DNA from: Postechiella marina
GTDB lineage: Bacteria; Bacteroidota; Bacteroidia; Flavobacteriales; Flavobacteriaceae
NCBI RefSeq assembly: GCF_039538365.1
Contig: NZ_BAABCA010000004.1
Location: 62,001 to 126,000 of the forward strand
Reading direction: 5' to 3'
DNA: 64,000 nt
A program made the position numbers and the translations under genes. Each line of letters begins with the position of its first letter. Within the stretch, counting starts at the first letter, position 1. This document shows, piece by piece, positions 8,577 through 16,927 of the stretch. Below the pieces are notes generated by a model, which was not told where the DNA came from, made no database searches, and worked only from the letters and a program-made list of their open reading frames with translations.

Positions 8577-9119
8577 CTACCAATTATTACTTTTTATTAA
8601 ATTCTCGATATGTGCGTAATGGTGATTACTATGCCAAGCATAATTACCAATATTAAAACCTAATGGTACTTCGCTGTTTGTTTCTGGGTGAATAAAAACT
8701 TTATTTAAATCTTTTTCTTCCAATCCATTTAGCAAATAAACAAGTTTAAAATGTATGGCTTTAATATGATTTAAAGACATTTCTATAGGAGCAGATTTAG
8801 AGTCGAATAACTCTGCCCATAGCTCTTCAAAATAAGCTTTTATAACTGGCTTATCTTCTGTTAAAGCCCATTTAAAACGAGTGTAACTATGGTGATGACT
8901 ATCTGACACATGATGAACAACCTGCCTAATAGTCCATCCGCCTGGTCTATAAACAGTATCTAATTGCTCGTCTGTTAAGTCTTTAACTAGATTTTCTAAT
9001 CTGCTAGGAAAGTTTTCTAATACAGATATCCATTTTTTTAAATGGTTTGCAGTAATTTTTTCGGGACTATTAAACTGGCCAATAGGATACTTTAATTTTT
9101 CTAAATTAACATTATTCAA
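8577..9119 (-). CDS. DinB/YfiT-type putative bacillithiol S-transferase
   Basis: A four-helix DinB-fold protein of 180 residues. Metal-binding histidines are visible in RQVVHHVSDSHHH (about residues 65-77) and in AWHSNHHYAHI near the C-terminus. The N-terminal KYPIGQF and the PGGWTIRQ segment match the YfiT/BstA group, which transfers bacillithiol to electrophiles; whether this organism makes bacillithiol cannot be told from the window. It precedes the GNAT gene by 7 bases. Confidence 0.82.
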   Translation of the reverse strand: MNNVNLEKLKYPIGQFNSPEKITANHLKKWISVLENFPSRLENLVKDLTDEQLDTVYRPGGWTIRQVVHHVSDSHHHSYTRFKWALTEDKPVIKAYFEELWAELFDSKSAPIEMSLNHIKAIHFKLVYLLNGLEEKDLNKVFIHPETNSEVPLGFNIGNYAWHSNHHYAHIENLIKSNNW

Positions 9120-9175
9120 AATACAAATATTTAAAATTATTAATACGCATTAATAAAGATAAACATAAATACTTA

Positions 9176-9598
9176 TTAAGCAACCTCGTCTAACCTATTA
9201 TGAACCCAATTTATTGCTGTATATATACAATTAAATCTTTTTATTTTTTTATTAAAAAACAAATTTTCTACTAGCCAACTTAATTTTGTTGTTTCTTTAT
9301 CTGAAACTATACAATATTCTTGAAGCGCATAAGTGTTTTTTATAAATTTAAGCCAATCTGATGGCACTACAGAATAAGAATTAACTCTATTAGAAATATA
9401 AACCAAATCGTTTCCATTAGTGCCTAAAAACATAGAGATATCTTCTACAACTTTTTTTGCATGGTTTTCCCAGCTAAACGAAATGCCTTTGTTTATTTCT
9501 GATACAACAAAGCCTTTAAAAATAAAGATTGTTCCAAAGGGATAATTGAGTTCTTTTAGAACATCTGAATAAATTTCTGTTTCTTTTATACTTACCAT
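9176..9598 (-). CDS. Hypothetical protein, possibly STAS/SpoIIAA-like
   Basis: No function is assigned. The 140-residue cytoplasmic protein alternates predicted strands and helices, and the phrase DLVYISNRVNSYSVVPSDW resembles a group of short flavobacterial proteins sometimes described as STAS/SEC14-like; this is from memory and not aligned. No catalytic motif is visible. It stands alone, 56 bases upstream of the DinB-type gene in the same orientation, with a long intergenic region before it. Confidence 0.6.
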   Translation of the reverse strand: MVSIKETEIYSDVLKELNYPFGTIFIFKGFVVSEINKGISFSWENHAKKVVEDISMFLGTNGNDLVYISNRVNSYSVVPSDWLKFIKNTYALQEYCIVSDKETTKLSWLVENLFFNKKIKRFNCIYTAINWVHNRLDEVA

Positions 9599-9674
9599 TA
9601 TTTGCTATTAATCGGAAGATAAAATTAAACACAAAAAATTAAATTGTTAAATATATTCGACAAATTAACTATTT

Positions 9675-9690
9675 ACTAGCTGTAGCTAGT
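9675..9690. repeat. Short perfect inverted repeat
   Basis: ACTAGCT-GT-AGCTAGT, a 7-base arm palindrome about 80 bases upstream of the 9176-9598 gene. Could be an operator or a weak terminator-like hairpin (followed by ATTTTATT); not assigned. Confidence 0.35.
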
Positions 9691-9803
9691 ATTTTATTGT
9701 TGTTAAATAACTCTTTTATATATTAATTTAACAATGAAACTTAAAAAAACTAAGAATACCCAAGACTAGTTTGTGTTTTTAATTTTTACTCTGCTGGTCA
9801 ATA

Positions 9804-9834
9804 AAAAAAGCATCATCTTTCGATGATGCTTTTA
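9804..9834 (-). terminator. Intrinsic terminator of the isomerase gene
   Basis: Stem GCATCATC / GATGATGC with a 4-base loop; on the minus strand it is followed by seven T. It lies about 95 bases past the stop of the peptidyl-prolyl isomerase gene. Confidence 0.8.
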
Positions 9835-9926
9835 AATTATAATTTTATCCTTAGTTTAAGTATTTGTATATGTTTTTACCTAGATACAGAATATCTTAAT
9901 TGTAAAAAAAGATACTTGTACTCTGC

Positions 9927-10859
9927 TTACTTTACATCCATTAATTCTACATCAAAAATAAGCGATGCATCTGGAGGAATAACTCCTCCAGCTCCTGCAC
10001 TACCATAAGCTAAATCGCTAGGTATTACAAAACGAGCTTTGTCTCCTACTTTAAGTAAACTTACACCTTCGTCCCATCCTGGAATAACTTGTCCAACGCC
10101 TAAAGCAAAATCTATAGGTTGGTTACGTTTGTAAGACGAATCGAAAACAGTACCATCCGTTAATTGTCCTTTATAATGTACAGACACTGTTTTTCCCTTT
10201 TCTGCTTGCGCTCCAGATCCTTCTTGAATAATTTGGTAACGTAAACCACTATCTGTTTTTTTAAATCCTGTAGCTATTTTATCTAACTCTGCTTCTGCTT
10301 TAGCTTTTGCTTCTGCTAACATTTGCTCTCTAGATCCTTCAAAAGTTCTAAAGGCTTCAATAGCATTATATGCTTCAGCTTCTGCTCCAACTCTTACAAT
10401 TTCTAAGCTTTCAATAACATCGCCTTGTGCTATAGCGTCAACAATGTCTTGTCCTTCTGTTACTTTTCCAAAAACAGTATGCTTACCATCTAACCAAGCT
10501 GTTTCTATATGCGTTATAAAAAATTGACTTCCGTTTGTTCCTGGCCCTGCATTTGCCATAGATAAAACACCTGGTCCGTCGTGCTTTAAATCTGGATGAA
10601 TTTCGTCTTCAAATTTGTACCCTGGGTTTCCAGATCCAGATCCTTGAGGACATCCTCCTTGAATCATAAAATCTGGTATTACTCTATGAAATTTTAATCC
10701 ATCGTAATAAGGTGTTCCCTGAGGTTTTACAGAGTTTTCCATGTTTCCTTCTGCTAAAGCAACAAAGTTACCAACTGTTCCTGGTGTTTTTTTGTATTCT
10801 AAAGCGACTATAATTTCGCCTTTTGTAGTATTAAATTTTGCGTATAAACCGTCTTGCAT
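9927..10859 (-). CDS. Dual-family peptidyl-prolyl isomerase (cyclophilin + FKBP)
   Basis: One 310-residue polypeptide carries two unrelated prolyl isomerases. Residues about 5-170 are a cyclophilin: FHRVIPDFMIQGG, GTNGSQFFITH and WLDGKHTVFGKV contain the catalytic arginine and the binding-pocket residues. An Ala/Glu/Lys-rich linker (about 165-200) leads to an FKBP domain (about 205-310) with VSVHYKGQLTDGTVFDSSY, GQVIPGWDEG and AYGSAGAGGVIPP. No signal peptide is present, so it should be cytoplasmic. This fused architecture has been reported for flavobacteria. It has its own -7 box and terminator and is monocistronic. Confidence 0.93.
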   Translation of the reverse strand: MQDGLYAKFNTTKGEIIVALEYKKTPGTVGNFVALAEGNMENSVKPQGTPYYDGLKFHRVIPDFMIQGGCPQGSGSGNPGYKFEDEIHPDLKHDGPGVLSMANAGPGTNGSQFFITHIETAWLDGKHTVFGKVTEGQDIVDAIAQGDVIESLEIVRVGAEAEAYNAIEAFRTFEGSREQMLAEAKAKAEAELDKIATGFKKTDSGLRYQIIQEGSGAQAEKGKTVSVHYKGQLTDGTVFDSSYKRNQPIDFALGVGQVIPGWDEGVSLLKVGDKARFVIPSDLAYGSAGAGGVIPPDASLIFDVELMDVK

Positions 10860-10881
10860 TGTTCTAATTTTTAAGAAAGTG

Positions 10882-10889
10882 CAAAGATA
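10882..10889 (-). promoter_or_regulatory. -7 box of the isomerase gene
   Basis: Minus-strand TATCTTTG, full match to TAnnTTTG, 23 bases upstream of the ATG at 10859. Confidence 0.55.
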
Positions 10890-11007
10890 GGAAAGTTAGT
10901 TAAAAAGTTAATAGATAGAACTTATTAGTTTTAAAATATATAGCAAACTCACCTTCTTTATATTTATGTGATTTGTATTTTATCTATAACCTTTACAAAC
11001 TAAAATA

Positions 11008-11025
11008 GGCTGTAAATTTACAACC
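11008..11025. repeat. Perfect palindrome TGTAAATTTACA
   Basis: The 12-base palindrome lies at 11011-11022 with GG/CC flanks one mismatch further out. It is between recQ and the isomerase gene, next to the structured repeat; possibly an operator. No function can be assigned. Confidence 0.3.
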
Positions 11026-11051
11026 AATTAACACCTATGGCATATTACCAT

Positions 11052-11124
11052 GTTAGCTATTGAGGCTCTCCCCATTTTTCTTTGGGAAGCAACTGCTAAA
11101 AGCCCGACCTTTAGGTAACGCCCC
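11052..11124. repeat. Structured dispersed repeat, copy 1
   Basis: Shares the core AGCCCGACC...GGTAACGCCCCAAT with copy 2 at 61407-61490. It can form an outer GTTA/TAAC pairing (11052-11055 with 11116-11119), an inner TCCC/GGGA hairpin (11069-11072 with 11084-11087) and a terminal ACC-TTTA-GGT hairpin (11107-11116). It lies just downstream of recQ. Confidence 0.65.
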
Positions 11125-11142
11125 AATATTAACTTATGTTTT

Positions 11143-13347
11143 TTAATTAGCTACTTCGCTAATAAACTTAATTCTGTACAACCTTAGCTCTTCATCGTCA
11201 TAATCTCCATCAAACTCTTCTATAGCATCACCTATACTATCTGTTTCGCATTCCATAAAGTAATCATGGATTTCTTCTTGTTGGTCTTCATCCAAAATAT
11301 CGTTAAGCCAATAGTCTATATTCAATTTTGTTCCAGAATAAACTATAGCTTCCATTTCTTTAATAAACTCTTCCATAGACATACCTTTGGAAGAAGATAT
11401 ATCGTCTAGAGGTAATTTTCTATCTATATTTTGAATAATGTATAATTTGTTTGCAGAATTGCTTCCTGTAGATTTTACAACCAAATCGTCTGGTCGTGTT
11501 ATATCATTTTCTGCAACATAAGTTGCAATTAAAGCGACAAAATCTTTACCATACTTTTTTGCTTTTCCGTCGCCCACTCCATGAACATTACCCAACTCTT
11601 GAATAGATATAGGGTATTTTAACGCCATATCTTCTAACGACGGATCTTGAAAAATAACAAAAGGCGGAACGCCTAGTTTTTTCGCATTCTTTTTACGTAA
11701 ATCTTTTAACATGCCCATTAAAGTAGCATCTGCAACAGCTCCTGCTCCTTTAGCTGCGGTTATAATGGTTCCATCTTCTTGTTCGCCATCAAATATATGA
11801 TCTTCTGTCATCATAAAAGACACTGGCTTTTTAATAAATGCTTCTCCAGACTCCTTAAGTTTTATAACACCATAAGTTTCGATATCCTTTTTAAGATAAC
11901 CAGCAACTAATACTTGGCGCAATAATGCCATCCAATACTTATTGTCTTTATGTTTACCTTTGCCAAAAAAGGGCTGATCGTTAGTTTTATGAGAGTTTAT
12001 TAAGGCATTTTCTTTACCTGTTATAACATTTACTAAATCTTTTGATTTATATTTTTGATTAGTGTCTCTAATTACTTCTAATAAAATTTTAGCATCATCT
12101 TTAGCTTCAACTTGTTTTTTTGGATGACGAATATTATCATCCATATCGCCTCCTTCACCAGTTTCGTTATCAAATTCTTCACCAAAGTAATGTAGTATAA
12201 ATTTTCTTCTAGATATTGAGGTTTCTGCAAAAGCAACAACTTCTTGTAGCAAAGCATGTCCTATTTCCTGCTCGGCTACTGGCTTGCCAGACATAAATTT
12301 TTCTAATTTCTCTATATCTTTATAGGCATAGTAAGCTAAACAATGACCTTCGCCACCATCTCGACCTGCTCTACCCGTTTCTTGATAGTAACTTTCTATA
12401 CTTTTTGGTATATCGTGATGTATTACAAAACGAACATCTGGCTTATCTATTCCCATACCAAATGCAATAGTAGCTACAACCACATCGACATCTTCCATAA
12501 GAAACTTATCTTGATGACTACTTCTTGTTTTTGCATCTAAACCAGCATGATATGGCACAGCCTTAATTCCGTTAACTTGTAAAACCTGCGCTAATTCTTC
12601 AACACGTTTTCTACTTAAACAATAAACAATACCTGATTTACCATCGTTTTGTTTTACAAAACGAATAATATCTGCATCTACAGTTTTCGTTTTTGGTCTT
12701 ACTTCATAATATAAATTAGGTCTGTTAAAAGAGGCTTTAAATGTTGTTGCGCCAGAAATACCAAGATTTTTAATAATATCTTCTTGTACTTTAGGTGTTG
12801 CAGTAGCTGTAAGCCCAATAATTGGAATATTATCGCCAATGCGTCCTATAATATGTCTTAGGTTTCTGTATTCTGGTCTAAAATCGTGTCCCCACTCACT
12901 AATACAATGCGCCTCGTCTATAGCCATAAAAGAGACTTTAACAGTACGCAAAAACTCTACGTTCTCTTCTTTGGTTAACGATTCTGGTGCAACATATAGC
13001 AGTTTGGTTATACCATTTACAATATCTTCTTTTACTCTTTTTACTTCGGTTTTGTTTAAAGATGAATTTAAAACATGTGCTACGCCATCTTCTTTAGAAA
13101 TACCACGAATGGCATCTACTTGGTTTTTCATTAAAGCTATTAAAGGCGACACCACAATTGCTGTACCTTCTTGCATTAATGCTGGTAATTGGTAGCATAA
13201 AGATTTACCTCCCCCTGTTGGCATAATCACAAAAGTGTGAGAACCAGACAACAGGCTTTCTACAACATCTTCTTGTAAACCTTTAAACTTGTTAAAGCCA
13301 AAATATTTTTTTAACGCTGCGTGTAATTCACTTTTATCTATTGACAT
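11143..13347 (-). CDS. recQ: ATP-dependent DNA helicase RecQ
   Basis: 3'-5' helicase for recombination and fork repair. Motif I PTGGGKSLCYQLPA (about residue 43), DEAH in MAIDEAHCISEWGHDFRPEY, and motifs V-VI (GMGIDKPDVRFV, YYQETGRAGRDG) are intact. A winged-helix region follows, then an HRDC domain (about residues 555-630) and a ~100-residue acidic C-terminal extension. The four cysteines of the E. coli RecQ zinc module are absent: the region after RRKFILHYFGEEF contains none. The gene is separate from, and divergent to, kdsD; this recQ - kdsD - tatC - lptB neighbourhood is familiar in Bacteroidota. Confidence 0.95.
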   Translation of the reverse strand: MSIDKSELHAALKKYFGFNKFKGLQEDVVESLLSGSHTFVIMPTGGGKSLCYQLPALMQEGTAIVVSPLIALMKNQVDAIRGISKEDGVAHVLNSSLNKTEVKRVKEDIVNGITKLLYVAPESLTKEENVEFLRTVKVSFMAIDEAHCISEWGHDFRPEYRNLRHIIGRIGDNIPIIGLTATATPKVQEDIIKNLGISGATTFKASFNRPNLYYEVRPKTKTVDADIIRFVKQNDGKSGIVYCLSRKRVEELAQVLQVNGIKAVPYHAGLDAKTRSSHQDKFLMEDVDVVVATIAFGMGIDKPDVRFVIHHDIPKSIESYYQETGRAGRDGGEGHCLAYYAYKDIEKLEKFMSGKPVAEQEIGHALLQEVVAFAETSISRRKFILHYFGEEFDNETGEGGDMDDNIRHPKKQVEAKDDAKILLEVIRDTNQKYKSKDLVNVITGKENALINSHKTNDQPFFGKGKHKDNKYWMALLRQVLVAGYLKKDIETYGVIKLKESGEAFIKKPVSFMMTEDHIFDGEQEDGTIITAAKGAGAVADATLMGMLKDLRKKNAKKLGVPPFVIFQDPSLEDMALKYPISIQELGNVHGVGDGKAKKYGKDFVALIATYVAENDITRPDDLVVKSTGSNSANKLYIIQNIDRKLPLDDISSSKGMSMEEFIKEMEAIVYSGTKLNIDYWLNDILDEDQQEEIHDYFMECETDSIGDAIEEFDGDYDDEELRLYRIKFISEVAN

Positions 13348-13484
13348 GAATTGAAAAAAATTTATTTACTTATTATACAAACAAAATAACCTATTTTAAT
13401 AGATTAATTTTAGTAATGCATTTCGAGAGCCCTCATATTTTTTTTCATTAGTTTTGTAACGAAATTTTAAATTTAATATTAAAT

Positions 13485-13492
13485 TAAATTTG
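13485..13492 (+). promoter_or_regulatory. -7 box of the kdsD-tatC operon
   Basis: TAAATTTG matches TAnnTTTG, 57 bases before the TTG start of kdsD. The nearest TTG upstream (13454-13456) is 28 bases away, longer than usual. Confidence 0.4.
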
Positions 13493-13549
13493 AGCGAGAT
13501 TAAAGATAATAAAATCTTTAAAAGCATCAAGTAAAAAAATTAACAAATT

Positions 13550-14515
13550 TTGAATAGCACAGATTCTATCATAAATATCGCTAAACAAACTATTGAAACC
13601 GAAGGTAAAGCCATTTTAAATTTATCTAATTTAGTAAATAACGATTTTAGCGAAGCTGTACAACTTATATATAACGCTAAAGGTCGTGTTATTATTACCG
13701 GTATTGGTAAAAGCGCCATTATTGCAAGTAAAATTGTAGCCTCGTTAAACTCTACTGGTACACCATCTGTTTTTATGCATGCTGCAGATGCTATACATGG
13801 CGATTTAGGTTTAATTTTAGAAGACGATGTTGTTATTTGTATATCTAAAAGTGGTAATACTCCCGAAATTAAAGTGTTAGTACCTTTAATTAAAAGAGCA
13901 AAAAATAAAATGATTGCTATTACTGGTAATGTCGATTCTTTTTTAGGTAAAGAAGCCGATTATATTTTAAATGCCTTTGTAGATAAAGAAGTTTGCCCTA
14001 ATAATTTAGCTCCAACAACAAGTACTACTGCACAACTAGTAATTGGTGATGCTCTTGTGGTATGCTTATTAGAGTTACGTCAATTTTCTAGTTCAGATTT
14101 TGCTAAATATCATCCTGGTGGCGCATTAGGTAAAAAACTATACTTAAAAGTTGAAGACATATCTAAGGTTAACGAAAAACCTAAAGTTTATACTAATGCG
14201 AGTATAAAAGATGTTATTTTAGAAATGACAGAAAAAATGTTAGGTGTTACAGCAGTAATTGAAAATGATGAAGTTTTAGGGATAGTAACAGATGGAGATT
14301 TAAGACGAATGCTTACCAAAACATCTAACTTTACAGGTTTAACTGCTAAAGATATTATGACGCCTAACCCAAAATGTATTAATAACGATAAAATGGCTGT
14401 AGACGCAAAAGAAGTGATGGAAACATATGGCATATCGCATCTTCTTGTAGAAAACGATGGTAAATATGCGGGAGTTATTCACATACACGATTTAGTAAAA
14501 GAAGGTATTATATAA
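13550..14515 (+). CDS. kdsD: Arabinose-5-phosphate isomerase (KpsF/GutQ family)
   Basis: Converts ribulose-5-phosphate to arabinose-5-phosphate, the first step towards Kdo for LPS. A SIS domain (about residues 30-175, with GIGKSAIIASK and ISKSGNTPEIKVL) is followed by two CBS domains (about 205-321; GIVTDGDLRRM is typical). The total of 321 residues is normal. The start is TTG at 13550: an in-frame TAA at 13541 and the lack of any other start codon before the conserved N-terminus force this choice. Its stop overlaps the tatC start (TAATG), indicating translational coupling. Confidence 0.93.
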   Translation: MNSTDSIINIAKQTIETEGKAILNLSNLVNNDFSEAVQLIYNAKGRVIITGIGKSAIIASKIVASLNSTGTPSVFMHAADAIHGDLGLILEDDVVICISKSGNTPEIKVLVPLIKRAKNKMIAITGNVDSFLGKEADYILNAFVDKEVCPNNLAPTTSTTAQLVIGDALVVCLLELRQFSSSDFAKYHPGGALGKKLYLKVEDISKVNEKPKVYTNASIKDVILEMTEKMLGVTAVIENDEVLGIVTDGDLRRMLTKTSNFTGLTAKDIMTPNPKCINNDKMAVDAKEVMETYGISHLLVENDGKYAGVIHIHDLVKEGII

Positions 14516-15345
14516 TGGCAAATAAAAACATAAACGAGATGTCTTTTCTAGATCATCTTGAAGATTTAAGATGGCATTTAATTAGAGCTGTAGTTGCTAT
14601 TTTAATAGCTGCAACTGCTGCTTTTTTAATGAAAAGTTTTATTTTTGACACCATAATATTTGGTCCATCAAAATCAGATTTTTTAACCTACGACTTATTA
14701 TGCAAAGCATCGCAATTATTAGGTTTTGATAGTTTTTGTGGTACAGAGTTTAATTTTGAAGTACAGAGTAGAACCATGGCAGGGCAATTCTCTGCTCACA
14801 TATGGACCTCTATAACCTTTGGTTTTATAATATCTTTTCCATACGTAATTTATCAATTGTGGCGATTTATAAGTCCAGCCATGCACGAAAACGAACGCAA
14901 ACATTCGCGTGGTTTTATTATAATATCATCGCTTTTATTTTTTATGGGGTGTCTTTTTGGATATTATATTATCTGCCCACTCTCTATTAACTTTTTAGGC
15001 ACCTACCAAGTCGCAGATAAAGTACACAACGATTTCGATTTAAATAGCTACATTGGCTTAATTAGAGCATCTGTTTTGGCTTCTGGACTAATATTCGAAT
15101 TACCAATAATTATATACTTTTTAACAAAAGTAGGCTTAGTAACTCCAGAGATTTTACGTAAATACAGAAAATTTGCTCTTGTTGGCGTATTAATACTAGC
15201 TGCTGTTATTACACCTCCAGATATTGCAAGCCAGGTTATTGTTGCTATTCCTATTATTATTCTATACCAAGTAAGTATTTATATTTCTAAAATTGTAATT
15301 AGAAATCAAGAAAGAAAAGAACGTAAAGCAAGACAAAAAGCCTAA
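14515..15345 (+). CDS. tatC: Sec-independent (Tat) translocase subunit TatC
   Basis: Core receptor of the twin-arginine pathway for folded proteins. The N-terminal signature MSFLDHLEDLRWHLIR matches the TatC consensus, including the glutamate needed for signal binding, and six membrane helices are predictable across 276 residues. FEVQSRTMAGQFSAHIWTS and VITPPDIASQVIVAIP are also typical. No tatA or tatB is in the window. The gene overlaps the kdsD stop by one base and is followed 108 bases later by lptB. Confidence 0.95.
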   Translation: MANKNINEMSFLDHLEDLRWHLIRAVVAILIAATAAFLMKSFIFDTIIFGPSKSDFLTYDLLCKASQLLGFDSFCGTEFNFEVQSRTMAGQFSAHIWTSITFGFIISFPYVIYQLWRFISPAMHENERKHSRGFIIISSLLFFMGCLFGYYIICPLSINFLGTYQVADKVHNDFDLNSYIGLIRASVLASGLIFELPIIIYFLTKVGLVTPEILRKYRKFALVGVLILAAVITPPDIASQVIVAIPIIILYQVSIYISKIVIRNQERKERKARQKA

Positions 15346-15453
15346 AACATATAATTTCGCTTTCGCGAAAACTAGTTAGTAAACCAACATAATTTTACAA
15401 CCTGCTATAATAGTGTATATGATTTTACTATTTTTAGCGTTCACTATAAAGAT

Positions 15454-16194
15454 ATGATTTTAAAAGCCGAAAATTTAATGAAGTCCTACAGTGGACGAAA
15501 AGTTGTAAAGTCTGTTTCTCTTGAAGTTAATCAAGGCGAAATAGTAGGTTTACTAGGCCCTAATGGTGCTGGAAAAACAACATCTTTTTATATGATTGTT
15601 GGACTGATTAAGCCAAATGGAGGACAAATTTTTCTAGATAATACCGAGATTACAAAATTTCCAATGTACAAACGTGCACAAAACGGTATTGGTTATTTGG
15701 CACAAGAAGCATCTGTATTTAGAAAACTAAGCATAGAAGACAATATTTTAAGTGTTTTACAACTTACCAAACTAAGTAAAAAAGAACAACTCCATAAAAT
15801 GGAATCTTTAATTGACGAGTTTAGCTTAGGACATATTAGAAAAAGTAGAGGCGATTTATTATCTGGTGGAGAACGTAGACGTACCGAAATTGCTCGTGCT
15901 CTAGCTACAGACCCAAATTTTATTCTTTTAGATGAGCCTTTTGCAGGGGTAGATCCTGTTGCTGTAGAAGATATACAACGTATTGTAGCCCAACTTACCA
16001 AAAAGAATATTGGTATTTTAATTACAGATCACAACGTACAAGAAACACTAGCTATTACAGATAGAACTTACTTAATGTTTGAAGGTAGTATACTTAAAGC
16101 AGGAAAACCTGAAGAACTAGCTAACGACGAAATGGTACGTAAAGTCTATTTGGGTCAAAACTTCGAGCTTCGTAAAAAGAAAATTAGAGAGTAA
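15454..16194 (+). CDS. lptB: LPS export ABC transporter ATPase LptB
   Basis: Cytoplasmic ATPase of LptBFG, which extracts LPS from the inner membrane for transport to the cell surface. The 246-residue protein has Walker A GPNGAGKTT, the LptB-specific LAQEASVFRKLSIEDNIL region (about residues 82-100), signature LSGGERRR and Walker B with catalytic Glu (FILLDEPFAGVDP). LptF/LptG are not in the window. It lies downstream of kdsD and tatC on the same strand, consistent with an LPS-related neighbourhood; a probable terminator follows. Confidence 0.94.
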   Translation: MILKAENLMKSYSGRKVVKSVSLEVNQGEIVGLLGPNGAGKTTSFYMIVGLIKPNGGQIFLDNTEITKFPMYKRAQNGIGYLAQEASVFRKLSIEDNILSVLQLTKLSKKEQLHKMESLIDEFSLGHIRKSRGDLLSGGERRRTEIARALATDPNFILLDEPFAGVDPVAVEDIQRIVAQLTKKNIGILITDHNVQETLAITDRTYLMFEGSILKAGKPEELANDEMVRKVYLGQNFELRKKKIRE

Positions 16195-16220
16195 GCTTAA
16201 CCACCTTAAAAAAACATTTC

Positions 16221-16271
16221 CTGTTATTTTACATGATATTGATTTCTTTGAGGTAAATATAACAGTTTTTT
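16221..16271 (+). terminator. Probable terminator of lptB
   Basis: Imperfect inverted repeat CTGTTATTTTAC (16221-16232) / GTAAATATAACAG (16253-16265) with a one-base bulge and a 20-base loop, followed by six T. Confidence 0.45.
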
Positions 16272-16310
16272 ATAGCGTTTTTAATGGCTACTAATTCTAA
16301 AATAGGAAAA

Positions 16311-16907
16311 TTAGCCTTTTCTTCTTTCTAACAAGATCATCATCATCAAACCTAAAATAATACGTTCTTGATCATCCAAATCAATATCATTTAGTTTCGA
16401 AATTTTAAATTTTCTTCCAAAAAAAGAAGCTTCTTTTGTTAATTTAACAATAGCTTTATTATTTAAATCTAACACACTGTAGCTAGGGTTAAAAAAATAC
16501 CCTGTAAAAAAACCTAAAACCGGTATTTCTCCCAATAAAGAATCTAACACCTTAACCCAGGCATTGTCTTCTCTAATATGATATTGTAATTTTTGATGCT
16601 GGTCTATTAATTCGTATTCTGTTTTCCATATAGACCTCCAACCTTTTCTCGCTACCTTACCTATTTCTTTGTCGTTTTTATCTTTAATACTATATGCAGC
16701 AGAAAAATCGATCCATCTATCTGCATTAATTCTATAATCTAAATGTTGCTTAGATGCGTTGTTGTAAATAAGAATATCCTCTTTAAACTTAAACATTTTT
16801 TGCTTTACGTAAGCAATAGTTTCTCCTAGCGAATCTGTAGCTGTAAAATCGTTAGAGAGTGTTCCAATATTAAATTTAAAATCTACAGGATAATTAATGT
16901 CTTTCAT
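16311..16907 (-). CDS. LURP-one-related / phospholipid-scramblase-like protein
   Basis: The 198-residue protein has the Tubby-like/LURP-one beta pattern: repeated short strands such as AYVKQKMFKFKEDILIY, KEIGKVARKGWRSIWKTEYEL and SYSVLDLNNKAIVKLTKEAS. The ending ILGLMMMILLERRKG is hydrophobic and could attach it to the membrane, as in scramblases, where a C-terminal helix anchors the barrel. Biochemical function in bacteria is not established. It is 20 bases downstream of the terC-like gene and probably in one leftward operon with it and pssA. Confidence 0.75.
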   Translation of the reverse strand: MKDINYPVDFKFNIGTLSNDFTATDSLGETIAYVKQKMFKFKEDILIYNNASKQHLDYRINADRWIDFSAAYSIKDKNDKEIGKVARKGWRSIWKTEYELIDQHQKLQYHIREDNAWVKVLDSLLGEIPVLGFFTGYFFNPSYSVLDLNNKAIVKLTKEASFFGRKFKISKLNDIDLDDQERIILGLMMMILLERRKG

Positions 16908-16927
16908 CTTATTTGCTTAAATTATTA

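Larger units (their letters stand above)
9599..9926. other. Intergenic region, 328 bases
   Basis: Holds a perfect short palindrome (9675-9690) and the terminator of the isomerase gene (9804-9834). A 12-codon frame beginning ATG at 9734 is too short to support. No tRNA or other RNA gene was seen. Confidence 0.6.

Noticed and set aside
9734..9769. Twelve-codon frame MKLKKTKNTQD-stop
   Set aside because: Too short and not tied to a neighbour by overlap or promoter; expected by chance in this AT-rich gap.
15354..15372. TTTCGCTTTCGCGAAAAC palindrome between tatC and lptB
   Set aside because: Short G+C core without T-tract; no partner copies seen in the window and no clear role as terminator or operator.
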